A stretch of 8,292 bases of DNA, from the NCBI GenBank assembly GCA_030537915.1, contig JAUNUZ010000013.1, forward strand, positions 6,189 through 14,480, in the 5' to 3' direction. This stretch comes from Micrococcales bacterium. GTDB lineage: Bacteria; Actinomycetota; Actinomycetes; Actinomycetales; Dermatophilaceae. The position numbers and the translations under genes are program-made. Under the pieces are notes generated by a model. The model made no database searches. It was not told the DNA's origin and saw only the letters and a program-made list of their open reading frames with translations. Of the stretch, positions 1 to 6,228 are shown one piece after another (positions within the stretch are counted from its first letter, which is position 1; every line of letters starts with the position of its first letter).

Positions 1-87
1 TCGGCCGGTGAGGTCCAGGCGAGGTCCGTCGTCGGGGTCCAGGGGTTGGTGTATCGCGACACCGGCGGGCGCAACACAGGAACGTAG
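1..87 (+). CDS. possible 3' end of an upstream gene (very uncertain)
   Basis: Reading from base 1, 28 codons are open and end in a TAG stop at 85-87; the last residues read VYRDTGGRNTGT. Positions divisible by three are strongly G/C here, as expected for third codon positions of a gene in this frame. The same bias would also fit an antisense reading that shares those positions. No domain can be recognised from so little sequence. A simple alternative is that the stretch is intergenic. Confidence 0.2.
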   Translation, partial: SAGEVQARSVVGVQGLVYRDTGGRNTGT

Positions 88-104
88 CGCGCCGGCCCCA
101 CACC

Positions 105-120
105 TAGGATTCGGGCCATG
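105..120 (+). promoter_or_regulatory. leaderless-type promoter (-10 TAGGAT, 7 bases, ATG)
   Basis: The hexamer TAGGAT at 105-110 fits the actinobacterial -10 consensus TAnnnT. It lies exactly 7 bases before the ATG at 118, which places the expected transcription start on or next to the A of the ATG. There is no Shine-Dalgarno sequence in front of that ATG. No convincing -35 element is visible. Two other genes in the window have the same arrangement at the same spacing. Confidence 0.6.
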
Positions 121-381
121 ACACCTCGAGCACGCGAAGCCCTGAGTCAGGCCGTCACGATGGCCGCGCTGATGTTCGTGCTCCGCCGCCTGGGCACCCT
201 GCTCCCCTATGAGTGGGCGCGGCAGACCTGGGACGCGTCGTTCGTCTTCGCGCTGACCTTCGGGCTCATGTGGGGTGTCATCACCTGGGCGCAGCACCCG
301 AAGATGCAGGCGCAGCGCGAGGCCAGGGAGCGGCGCGCACGCGAGGCCAAGAAGCAGGCCCAACGCAAACGCTGGCGGTAG
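118..381 (+). CDS. small two-helix membrane protein, paralogue A
   Basis: An 87-residue protein of unknown function. Two hydrophobic stretches, about residues 11-30 and 40-58, should form a membrane hairpin. After them comes a very basic, charged tail (about 62-87, rich in R, K, E, Q and A) that is probably helical and cytoplasmic. The ATG is chosen because a TAGGAT -10 element sits 7 bases upstream, as in leaderless actinobacterial transcripts. The protein aligns with the next gene: T-P-R-x-R near the N-terminus, M-A-x3-F-V, a proline after helix 1, F-V after the loop, then G-x2-W-G-x3-W-x3-P-x2-Q. This suggests tandem duplication. I do not recognise a named family. Confidence 0.72.
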   Translation: MTPRAREALSQAVTMAALMFVLRRLGTLLPYEWARQTWDASFVFALTFGLMWGVITWAQHPKMQAQREARERRAREAKKQAQRKRWR

Positions 382-469
382 TCGGATCGTTGCTCGCGGC
401 CGGCTCCCCCACCCCGGGTGATCGACCTGCCTCGGACCTGCGCGGCTGCAGAGCATCGCGGGGCCGGGA

Positions 470-485
470 TAGGGTTCGGCCCATG
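470..485 (+). promoter_or_regulatory. leaderless-type promoter (-10 TAGGGT, 7 bases, ATG)
   Basis: TAGGGT at 470-475 lies 7 bases before the ATG at 483. The 16-base segment TAGGGTTCGGCCCATG differs from the one before the preceding paralogue (TAGGATTCGGGCCATG) at only two positions, so promoter and gene may have been duplicated together. No Shine-Dalgarno or clear -35 element is seen. The rest of the 101-base gap (382-482) shows nothing I can name. Confidence 0.6.
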
Positions 486-722
486 TTCACCCCTCGGTTG
501 CGCGCCGTGATCCTTCGTGGTCTGGGGATGGCCGTGGTCTTCTTCGTCGTACAGCTGCTGCTCGCGCTCATCCCGGGCCGAGCCCCCTTGGACTACGCCG
601 AGCGTGGGTTCGTCTCCCTCGGGGTCGGGGCGATCTGGGGATTCTTTGTCTGGCTGCGCTGGCCGGCCGAGCAGCGTCGAAGAAGCCAGGCGCCAGGACC
701 GGAGCCAGGACAGGGCTCATGA
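483..722 (+). CDS. small two-helix membrane protein, paralogue B
   Basis: A 79-residue protein of unknown function with two hydrophobic segments (about residues 9-31 and 42-59) joined by a short polar loop. The tail is basic then rich in proline, glycine and glutamine (about 62-79). An open frame continues upstream of 483. The ATG at 483 is preferred because of the TAGGGT-N7-ATG arrangement and because the hydrophobic pattern and similarity to the preceding 87-residue protein begin here. Its TGA stop overlaps the ATG of the DinB-like gene (ATGA at 719-722), which implies translational coupling and co-transcription. The function may be membrane-associated, but nothing in the sequence says what it is. 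Confidence 0.68.
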   Translation: MFTPRLRAVILRGLGMAVVFFVVQLLLALIPGRAPLDYAERGFVSLGVGAIWGFFVWLRWPAEQRRRSQAPGPEPGQGS

Positions 723-1282
723 GTTCAGCGCCGGGCGGGATGCCCGCAGCCAAGGCAGCGGCCCTGGGCCCGATGATCCTGCTGGATGCCTTCGGGCGAG
801 TCCACGAGGAGCTGCCCCAGATCCTCGCCGGCCTCTCGATCGACGATCTGACGTGGCGGCCGGACCCGGACGCGAACTCGATCGGCTGGCTGGTCTGGCA
901 CCTGACCCGCGTCCAGGACGACCACCTCGCCGCCCTCGCCACCGCGTGTGAGCGACCCCGAGACCAGGCGTGGAGAGCGTGGCGTGGCCGGTTCGACCTG
1001 CCCTACGGCGACGGCATTGGCTACGGTCACACCTCCACCGAGGTCGGCGCGTTCACGATCGGCGACCCAGGGCTCCTGCTCGGATATCACGGCGCTGTGC
1101 ACATCTTGACGACCGAGGTCATCGAGGAATTGTCGGCGCGGGACTACGCGCGGATCGTCGACACGCGCTGGGATCCGCCGGTCAATGCGGCCGCCCGGCT
1201 CGTCTCGGTCGTCAACGACACGACCGCCCACTGCGGCCAGGCCGCCTACCTCGCCGGGATGCTCCAGCGCCGCACCGCCTGA
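719..1282 (+). CDS. DinB / DUF664 family protein (putative metal-dependent, thiol-linked enzyme)
   Basis: A 187-residue protein with features of the DinB/YfiT-like four-helix bundle, in the DUF664 branch common in actinobacteria. Diagnostic stretches are W-L-V-W-H-L-T-R-V-Q-D-D-H (57-69) and D-T-T-A-H-C-G-Q-A-A-Y-L-A-G (167-180). By family analogy, His61, Asp167 and His171 are the likely metal ligands; some relatives are mycothiol-dependent transferases or isomerases, but the substrate here is unknown. The start at 719 overlaps the preceding stop by 4 bases, with an AGGG-like element just upstream. A second ATG at 740 (residue 8) is possible. The gene ends 9 bases from the hutU stop on the opposite strand. 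Family assignment is fairly sure, specific function is not. Confidence 0.85.
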   Translation: MSSAPGGMPAAKAAALGPMILLDAFGRVHEELPQILAGLSIDDLTWRPDPDANSIGWLVWHLTRVQDDHLAALATACERPRDQAWRAWRGRFDLPYGDGIGYGHTSTEVGAFTIGDPGLLLGYHGAVHILTTEVIEELSARDYARIVDTRWDPPVNAAARLVSVVNDTTAHCGQAAYLAGMLQRRTA

Positions 1283-1291
1283 CGCCGGCGC

Positions 1292-2947
1292 TCACCCCTG
1301 CCTCATCGGCACCCGCACGCCCCGCTCGCGGGCGACCCGCGACGCCTCCTCGTAGCCCGCGTCCACGTGCCGAATCACGCCCATAGCGGGGTCATTGGTC
1401 AGCACCCGCGCAAGCTTCTGCTCCGCCAGCGGCGTGCCGTCGGCCACGCTGACCTGACCGGCGTGGATCGAGCGGCCGATGCCGGTGCCTCCGCCGTGAT
1501 GGATCGACACCCAGGTGGCACCGGAGCTCGCCGCGGTGAGCGCGTTGAGCAGTGGCCAGTCGGCGATGGCGTCGGAGCCGTCAGCCATCGCCTCGGTCTC
1601 GCGGTAGGGCGAGGCCACCGAGCCGCCGTCGAGGTGGTCACGGCCGATGACGATGGGCGCGCTCACCTCACCTGAGGCGACGAGCGCGTTGAACGCCAGG
1701 CCGGCCTTGTCGCGCTCGCCGTAACCGAGCCAGCAGATCCGGGCGGGCAGACCCTGGAAGGCCACGCGCTCCTGCGCGCCGCGCATCCACTTCTGCAGGC
1801 GGTCGTTGTCGGGGAAGAGATCCATCACGACGCGATCGGTCGTTGCGATGTCCTTGGGGTCGCCGGAGAGCGCGACCCACCGGAACGGCCCCTTGCCCTC
1901 GCAGAACAGCGGTCGGATGTAGGCCGGCACAAAGCCGGGGAACTCGAAGGCTCGCCCGCAGCCGCCCTTGCGCGCCTCGTCGCGGATCGAATTGCCGTAG
2001 TCGAAGACCTCGGCGCCGTCGTCTTGGAACTCGACCATGGCCTGCACGTGCCTGGCCATGGACTCCTGGGCCCGCTGCGTGAATTCCTCCGGCTTACGCT
2101 CCGCGTAGTCGGCCCAGTCCTGGACCCGGACGCCGATCGGCAAGTAGCTCAGCGGGTCATGGGCGCTCGTCTGGTCGGTGACGATGTCGATCTCGACCCC
2201 ACGTCGCCGCAGCTCGGGGAAGACCTCGGCCGCATTGCCGACAACCCCGACCGACCGGCCGCGGCGCTCGTGCTTGGCGGCCAGGGCCTGCTGGATCGCC
2301 TCGTCGAGGGAGTCGGCGACCTCGTCGAGATACCGGTGCTCGACGCGCCGGTCGAGACGGTGCCGGTCGACGTCGACGATGAGGCAGGCGCCTCCGTTGA
2401 GCGTCACCGCGAGCGGCTGTGCGCCGCCCATCCCGCCGCATCCGCCGGTGAGGGTGAGGGTGCCGGCAAGCGTGCCGTTGAAGCGCTTCTCAGCCACGGC
2501 GGCAAAGGTTTCGTAGGTGCCCTGCAGAATGCCCTGCGTACCGATGTAGATCCACGAGCCGGCCGTCATCTGGCCGTACATCGTCAGCCCCAGGTGCTCC
2601 AGGCGGCGAAACTGCGGCCAGTTCGCCCAGTCGGGCACGAGATTGGAGTTGGCGATGAGCACCCGCGGCGCCCACTCGTGGGTCTGGAGCACCCCGACCG
2701 GACGGCCCGACTGCACGAGCATCGTCTCGTCCTGCCGCAGGTCGATCAGGGTGGCGACCATCGCGTCGTAGCTGCGCCAGTCGCGGGCGGCGCGCCCCGT
2801 GCCCCCGTAGACGACGAGGTCGTCGGGGCGCTCCGCCACTTCGGGGTCGAGGTTGTTCGCCAACATGCGCAGCGGCGCCTCGGTCTGCCAGCTGCGTGCG
2901 GTCAGGGTCGTGCCGCGCGCGGCACGGACAGGTCGGGCGCCTTCCAC
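1292..2947 (-). CDS. hutU: urocanate hydratase (urocanase), HutU
   Basis: Second enzyme of histidine degradation, converting urocanate and water to 4-imidazolone-5-propionate in the cytosol with tightly bound NAD+. The 551-residue product matches the family's usual length. Visible landmarks are [11 protein letters not shown] (47-57), [13 protein letters not shown] (127-139), the glycine-rich [11 protein letters not shown] (168-178) that fits NAD binding, and the urocanase signature [10 protein letters not shown] (397-406), whose Cys405 is the active-site cysteine. The frame is open to an ATG at 3025, but GTG at 2947 is chosen. It has AAGGAGG five bases upstream, and family similarity ([11 protein letters not shown]) begins there. 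It lies downstream of hutH, 140 bases away. Confidence 0.97.
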   Translation of the reverse strand: MEGARPVRAARGTTLTARSWQTEAPLRMLANNLDPEVAERPDDLVVYGGTGRAARDWRSYDAMVATLIDLRQDETMLVQSGRPVGVLQTHEWAPRVLIANSNLVPDWANWPQFRRLEHLGLTMYGQMTAGSWIYIGTQGILQGTYETFAAVAEKRFNGTLAGTLTLTGGCGGMGGAQPLAVTLNGGACLIVDVDRHRLDRRVEHRYLDEVADSLDEAIQQALAAKHERRGRSVGVVGNAAEVFPELRRRGVEIDIVTDQTSAHDPLSYLPIGVRVQDWADYAERKPEEFTQRAQESMARHVQAMVEFQDDGAEVFDYGNSIRDEARKGGCGRAFEFPGFVPAYIRPLFCEGKGPFRWVALSGDPKDIATTDRVVMDLFPDNDRLQKWMRGAQERVAFQGLPARICWLGYGERDKAGLAFNALVASGEVSAPIVIGRDHLDGGSVASPYRETEAMADGSDAIADWPLLNALTAASSGATWVSIHHGGGTGIGRSIHAGQVSVADGTPLAEQKLARVLTNDPAMGVIRHVDAGYEEASRVARERGVRVPMRQG

Positions 2948-2952
2948 AACGG

Positions 2953-2959
2953 CCTCCTT
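2953..2959 (-). promoter_or_regulatory. strong Shine-Dalgarno of hutU
   Basis: Read on the minus strand this is AAGGAGG, followed by 5 bases and the GTG at 2947. It is the strongest ribosome binding site in the window. It fixes the hutU start 26 codons downstream of the longest possible start. Confidence 0.85.
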
Positions 2960-3005
2960 CGTCGCCCGCGGGGGCTGTGGCCCCGCCGTGCTCCCTTCTA
3001 TTTCA

Positions 3006-3019
3006 CGACCCCGGGGTCG
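3006..3019. promoter_or_regulatory. perfect 14-bp palindrome in the hutH-hutU gap (possible operator)
   Basis: CGACCCCGGGGTCG is a perfect palindrome with no spacer. On the minus strand it lies just upstream of a short A/T-rich patch (TGAAATAGAA) that could hold a weak -10 element for hutU. A regulator-binding site is one reading. In DNA this G+C-rich, a chance palindrome is another. Confidence 0.25.
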
Positions 3020-3085
3020 CAGCACCAGGGTCCGCGGCCCGGGCCTGTCTCGAATGCGGGACCTGGCGCCGCACGGCGTCCGGCG

Positions 3086-3106
3086 GGTCAGCCCAGCGGG
3101 CTGACC
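3086..3106 (-). terminator. perfect 9-bp hairpin spanning the hutH stop codon
   Basis: GGTCAGCCC (3086-3094) and GGGCTGACC (3098-3106) are exact inverted repeats around a 3-base loop. The structure covers the last codons and the TGA of hutH. There is no T-run after it on the minus strand, so it is not a textbook intrinsic terminator. Actinobacterial terminators often lack the T-run, and such a stem could equally protect the 3' end of hutH mRNA or partly uncouple hutU expression. Confidence 0.5.
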
Positions 3107-4680
3107 TCCTCGACGGCGGCGAGCAGGCGACCCGATTCCAGCGCCTGCACCGCGAGCTCGATGTCGGCGCCCAGGTAGCGGTCTGGTCCCGGCCCCGCCC
3201 AGCCGGCGGCGCGCAGCACGGCGATCGCAGCCCGGCTCGCGGGCCCGGGCTGCAGGGGTGCCCGTAGCTCCAGACCCCTTGCCGCGGTGAGGATCTCCAC
3301 GGCAAGCACGCGGCGCAGTCCGTCGATGGCGCGACGCAGTTTGCGACCCGCATGCCAGCCCATCGAGACGTGGTCCTCCTGCATCGCGCTACTGGGAATG
3401 GAGTCGACCGAGGCCGGGGCCGCGAGCCGCTTGAGCTCGGACACGATGGCGGCCTGGGTGTACTGGGCAATCATGTGGCCGGAGTCCACCCCGGGATCGT
3501 CGGCGAGGAAGGGCGGCAGCCCGTGGTTGCGCGCTGTGTCGAGGAAGCGGTCTGTGCGCCGCTCGCTCATCGATGCGACATCGGCGGTGACGATCGCGAG
3601 GAAGTCGAGCACGTAGGCGATCGGCGCGCCGTGGAAGTTGCCGTTGGATTCGACGCGTCCGTCGGAAGTGATGACGGGATTGTCCACGGCGGAAGCAAGC
3701 TCGCGCTCGGCGACGGACCGGGCATGGGTCACCGTGTCACGCGCGGCGCCGTGCACCTGCGGCGCGCAGCGCAGGGAGTAGGCGTCCTGCACCCGGGTGT
3801 AGACGGCCCCGTCCCGGCGGGAGGCACGCATCGAGGAATCGGCCAGCAGGGCACGTAGGTTCGCCGCCGAGGCCGCCTGCCCGGGGTGGGGTCGCAACGC
3901 CTGCAGGTCGGCCGCGAAGACATCGTCCGTGCCGAGGAGGCCCTCCACGCTCATCGCCGCGGCCACATCGGCCAGGCGCAGCAACGCCTCGAGGTCGGCC
4001 AGCGCCAGGCAGAGCATGCCCAGCATGCCGTCGGTGCCGTTGATGAGGGCCAGTCCTTCCTTCTCCCGCAGCGTGATCGGGGTCAGTGCGAACGCGCGCA
4101 AAGCCTCGCCTGCCGGCATCAGTGCCCCCGAAGCGTCACGCACCTCCCCCTCACCGACCAGCGCGAGCGCACAGGGCGCGAGCGGTGCGAGGTCACCGGA
4201 GCATCCCAGGGAGCCGTATTCGTGGACGACGGGGGTGATCCCGGCGCTCAGCATCGTCGCGTACGCCTTGGCCGTCGTCTCCTGGACGCCGGTGCGGCCG
4301 GTGGCCAGCGTCGAGAGGCGCAGCACCATCAGGGCCCGCACGACCTCCCGTTCGACGTGCGGCCCCGACCCGGCGGCATGGGAGCGAATGAGCCCCAGCT
4401 GCAGCTGAGCTCGGCTTGCGAGCGGGATGTGCGTCGTCGCCAGCGCGCCGAAGCCTGTCGAGATCCCGTAATGCGGCACGGGATCGCTCGCGAGCGACTC
4501 GATGAGCGCGGTGCTCGATCGAATGCCCTCGATTGCCGCCGGATCCAGGTGGACCCCCCGGCCGTCGCGGGCCACGGCGACGACATCGGCCACGCGCAGC
4601 GGCCCGGCGCCGACTGCGATCGTGCTTGTCACGTCCTCGCTGCGGGCGGCCTGGCTCGTTTCGATGTGCTCACTGTCCAT
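3088..4680 (-). CDS. hutH: histidine ammonia-lyase (histidase), HutH
   Basis: First step of histidine degradation: L-histidine to urocanate and ammonia, using the self-formed MIO group. From the ATG at 4680 the product has 530 residues. The MIO triad is Cys160-Ser161-Gly162 in [13 protein letters not shown]. Other family landmarks are Y-G-I-S-T-G-F-G (71-78), N-G-T-D-G (214-218), [11 protein letters not shown] (301-311), D-N-P (333-335), G-N-F-H-G (347-351) and Q-E-D-H-V-S-M-G (434-441). The frame runs open far upstream, antisense to the regulator, so the start is uncertain. ATG 4689 gives 533 residues; GTG 4632 gives 514, closest to typical length. None has a strong ribosome site. It is divergent from the IclR-type gene and upstream of hutU. 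Confidence 0.96.
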   Translation of the reverse strand: MDSEHIETSQAARSEDVTSTIAVGAGPLRVADVVAVARDGRGVHLDPAAIEGIRSSTALIESLASDPVPHYGISTGFGALATTHIPLASRAQLQLGLIRSHAAGSGPHVEREVVRALMVLRLSTLATGRTGVQETTAKAYATMLSAGITPVVHEYGSLGCSGDLAPLAPCALALVGEGEVRDASGALMPAGEALRAFALTPITLREKEGLALINGTDGMLGMLCLALADLEALLRLADVAAAMSVEGLLGTDDVFAADLQALRPHPGQAASAANLRALLADSSMRASRRDGAVYTRVQDAYSLRCAPQVHGAARDTVTHARSVAERELASAVDNPVITSDGRVESNGNFHGAPIAYVLDFLAIVTADVASMSERRTDRFLDTARNHGLPPFLADDPGVDSGHMIAQYTQAAIVSELKRLAAPASVDSIPSSAMQEDHVSMGWHAGRKLRRAIDGLRRVLAVEILTAARGLELRAPLQPGPASRAAIAVLRAAGWAGPGPDRYLGADIELAVQALESGRLLAAVEEVSPLG

Positions 4681-4702
4681 GGATCCCATTCCACGACCCG
4701 GC

Positions 4703-4715
4703 TTCCACAGAGGAA
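4703..4715. promoter_or_regulatory. candidate operator TTCC-N5-GGAA between hutH and the regulator
   Basis: An inverted repeat, TTCC ACAGA GGAA, lies in the divergent gap just upstream of the hutH start. Short inverted repeats of this size are typical of IclR-family binding sites. The arms are only 4 bases, so this is a suggestion from position and symmetry. I could not pick out a confident hutH promoter in the same gap. Confidence 0.25.
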
Positions 4716-4769
4716 ACTCCCGCGACCGGGCAAACGTCTCGGATCCGGGACACGCCACGGGCGGAGGCT

Positions 4770-4785
4770 CCGACGACGGCGTCGG
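4770..4785. promoter_or_regulatory. candidate operator, 16-bp near-palindrome upstream of the regulator
   Basis: CCGACGACGGCGTCGG is symmetrical in 7 of 8 base pairs and ends 18 bases before the ATG at 4804. That position would suit autoregulation of the IclR-type gene. G+C-rich palindromes arise easily here, so confidence is low. Confidence 0.22.
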
Positions 4786-4803
4786 CTGCGGCACACTTCC
4801 GGC

Positions 4804-5637
4804 ATGGCCGACTCCGCCAGCCCCGCCGTCACGCAGGCGCTCGACGTGCTCCGGCTGCTGTCTACCCGCCCGGAGCCGGTGACCGCCACCTCCATCGCCC
4901 GCGACCTCGGCCTGCCGCGCTCCACGACCTACAAGCTGCTCGGCATCCTCATCGACGAAGGTTTCGTGCAACACCTGCCCGAGGATCGCCGCTACGGCCT
5001 GGGGGTCGCCGCCTTCGAGGTCGGATCCGCCTATTCGCGCCAGGCGGGGTTGGCCCGGCTCTCGCGACCGGCTCTGGCCCGCCTCGTCGACGAGATCGGC
5101 TACACCGCCCACCTCGCAGTCCTGCACGGCGCGGACGTCTTCTATGTCCTGGAGGAGCGCGCGCCCGGCCGGCCCGTCCTGGTCACGCATGTCGGCGTCC
5201 GGCTCCCCGCCCATCTCACCGCCAGCGGTCTCGCGATGCTGGCCGAGCTGCCTTCGGCTCAGGTGCGCGCGCTCTATCCAGGCCCGCACGCGTTCGTGCA
5301 TCGACATACTCCCGGCGTGGGCTGCTTGTCCGAGCTTCGCGCCGAGCTCACCCGGGTCCGTTCCCGCGGTTACGCCAGGGAGTCCGAAACCGTCACACCG
5401 GAGTGCGCATCGGTCGCGGCGAGCGTCGTCGATCATCGGGGTTACCCGGTGGCGGCCCTCGCGCTCACCTATCCCATGACGGGTTGTCCCCTGGCGGACT
5501 GTTCCAGGACCAGCACGGATGCGGCGCCGGCTGACGGGCCCGATGTCGGCGCCCTGGCCACCGGGGTGCGCGCAGCCGCGGCCGAGGTGACGCGGCGGAT
5601 TCGCGGCGTCCGACGCGATCCCGTGACGAGGTCTTGA
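4804..5637 (+). CDS. IclR-family transcriptional regulator, probable hut regulator
   Basis: A 277-residue DNA-binding protein. Residues about 8-66 form the winged helix-turn-helix typical of IclR regulators (A-L-D-V-L-R-L-L at 12-19, recognition helix around L-P-R-S-T-T-Y-K-L-L at 37-46, wing ending R-R-Y-G-L-G). Residues about 80-265 are the ligand-binding domain, with P-E-C-A-S-V-A-A-S-V (199-208) matching its conserved core. The frame is open well upstream, antisense to hutH, but ATG 4804 begins the family similarity and no other start codon lies nearby. It lacks a ribosome site; CACACT at 4792-4797 may be a weak -10 of a leaderless transcript. Being divergent from hutH makes it the likely hut regulator, as IclR-type HutR is in Corynebacterium. 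The ligand may be histidine or urocanate (inference). Confidence 0.92.
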   Translation: MADSASPAVTQALDVLRLLSTRPEPVTATSIARDLGLPRSTTYKLLGILIDEGFVQHLPEDRRYGLGVAAFEVGSAYSRQAGLARLSRPALARLVDEIGYTAHLAVLHGADVFYVLEERAPGRPVLVTHVGVRLPAHLTASGLAMLAELPSAQVRALYPGPHAFVHRHTPGVGCLSELRAELTRVRSRGYARESETVTPECASVAASVVDHRGYPVAALALTYPMTGCPLADCSRTSTDAAPADGPDVGALATGVRAAAAEVTRRIRGVRRDPVTRS

Positions 5638-5673
5638 CAGGCCCGGTCCGTGGGTGTGTCGAGGGAACATCGC

Positions 5674-5691
5674 AGGGCGCTTCGGCGTCCT
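5674..5691 (+). terminator. hairpin with cUUCGg tetraloop after the regulator
   Basis: AGGGCGC (5674-5680) can pair with GCGTCCT (5685-5691), including one G-U pair, around a TTCG loop closed by C-G. This is the exceptionally stable cUUCGg tetraloop in RNA. It begins 36 bases after the regulator's stop and ends 42 bases before the next ATG. It is a plausible terminator for the regulator gene, although no T-run follows. If transcription starts upstream, it would instead be a leader structure of the next gene. Confidence 0.45.
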
Positions 5692-5720
5692 ACCCCACAA
5701 GGCTTGTTCTCTCCCGTCCC

Positions 5721-5727
5721 GAGGTGA
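5721..5727 (+). promoter_or_regulatory. Shine-Dalgarno GAGGTGA for the proline-rich membrane protein
   Basis: GAGGTGA lies 6 bases before the ATG at 5734 and supports that start. A perfect TTGACA occurs upstream at 5634-5639, overlapping the end of the regulator gene. I cannot find a matching -10 at 16-19 bases, so no promoter is called. Confidence 0.65.
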
Positions 5728-5733
5728 CGCACC

Positions 5734-6216
5734 ATGGATCCCCACACGCACGATCGCGGCCGTACCCGTGACTCCGATGACGGGCGGACGCAGGACGCGG
5801 TCCGCAGCGCCGCCTATCAGGCCCCGATCCCCCCGTTCGAGGACACGGCCCAGCAGTCGCACGAACCTCGCTACGTCAAGGCCGAGCCCTTGCCCCCGCG
5901 GACGCCCTTCGGCCCTGGCGGTCCCCGATTCGGCGGTGATCACGGCTACTTCTCAAGTGGTCAGCCGGTCACTCTGCCGCGCAAGTCGCTGCTCCTGGCT
6001 GGTCTGCTGGGCGGGCTGCTCGGCCCCCTGGGCATGCTCTACTCCACGTTCTTCGGCGCGTTCGTGATGACGGGCGTCTTCTTCTGGGGGGTGCTCTTCA
6101 CGGGCGGTCAGGTGGCGCCGATCCTCCTGCTGTGGAGCGCCCTGTGGAGTGTCTGGGCCGCGCACCGCAAGAACGAGCGGCGCCGCGCCATGGAGCTCTA
6201 CCTGTCCAACCGCTGA
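5734..6216 (+). CDS. membrane protein with proline-rich N-terminal region, unknown function
   Basis: A 160-residue protein. The first 80 or so residues are hydrophilic and low in complexity, rich in D, R, P, G and Q, with no signal peptide, so probably a disordered cytoplasmic segment. Residues about 85-143 are strongly hydrophobic and should form two or three membrane helices. The K-S-L-L-L-A-G-L-L-G-G-L-L-G-P-L-G-M-L-Y stretch (84-103) recalls the small-residue hairpin of TM2-like proteins. A short basic tail follows (H-R-K-N-E-R-R-R, 144-151). The start is supported by GAGGTGA six bases upstream. The MobA-like gene follows after 12 bases, so the two are probably co-transcribed. I do not recognise the family with certainty. 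Confidence 0.85.
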   Translation: MDPHTHDRGRTRDSDDGRTQDAVRSAAYQAPIPPFEDTAQQSHEPRYVKAEPLPPRTPFGPGGPRFGGDHGYFSSGQPVTLPRKSLLLAGLLGGLLGPLGMLYSTFFGAFVMTGVFFWGVLFTGGQVAPILLLWSALWSVWAAHRKNERRRAMELYLSNR

Positions 6217-6219
6217 GGG
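6215..6219 (+). promoter_or_regulatory. Shine-Dalgarno GAGGG overlapping the upstream stop codon
   Basis: GAGGG shares its first two bases with the TGA stop of the membrane-protein gene and lies 9 bases before the GTG at 6229. It supports that GTG as the start of the MobA-like protein. It also suggests that ribosomes finishing the first gene can reinitiate on the second. Confidence 0.55.
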
Positions 6220-6228
6220 CGCGGTCCG

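Noticed and set aside
1..119. Minus-strand open frame starting MARILGVGPARY, reaching the window edge
   Set aside because: An ATG at 119 has a GAGGTG-like site close upstream and no stop is met, but its start would overlap the start of the plus-strand gene at 118. The protein reads as unrecognisable, rich in P, T and W. It cannot be judged without sequence beyond the edge.
1283..1291. Terminator between the convergent DinB-like and hutU genes
   Set aside because: Only 9 bases separate the two stop codons and I see no convincing stem there; any terminator must lie within the coding sequences.
2024..3178. 384-residue plus-strand open frame opposite hutU
   Set aside because: It is the antisense of a well-identified urocanase and crosses the hutH-hutU gap; composition is that of a shadow frame.
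3886..4803. Plus-strand open frame upstream of and in frame with the IclR-type gene
   Set aside because: It is antisense to hutH and shows arginine-, alanine- and glutamine-rich composition typical of a shadow frame; family similarity starts only at 4804.
5634..5639. Perfect TTGACA overlapping the regulator's stop codon
   Set aside because: No TAnnnT-like -10 element lies at 16-19 bases, so it is probably a chance match.
5663..5689. GGGAAC-N18-GTC as an ECF-sigma-type promoter for the membrane-protein gene
   Set aside because: The -35-like part fits the GGAAC pattern, but the -10 part is GTC where GTT is expected, and it overlaps the cUUCGg hairpin. Too weak to call.
4690..5943. Long minus-strand open frame extending hutH upstream to about 950 residues
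   Set aside because: It runs antisense through the IclR-type gene, has no recognisable protein pattern before the HutH start, and follows from few stop codons in very G+C-rich DNA.
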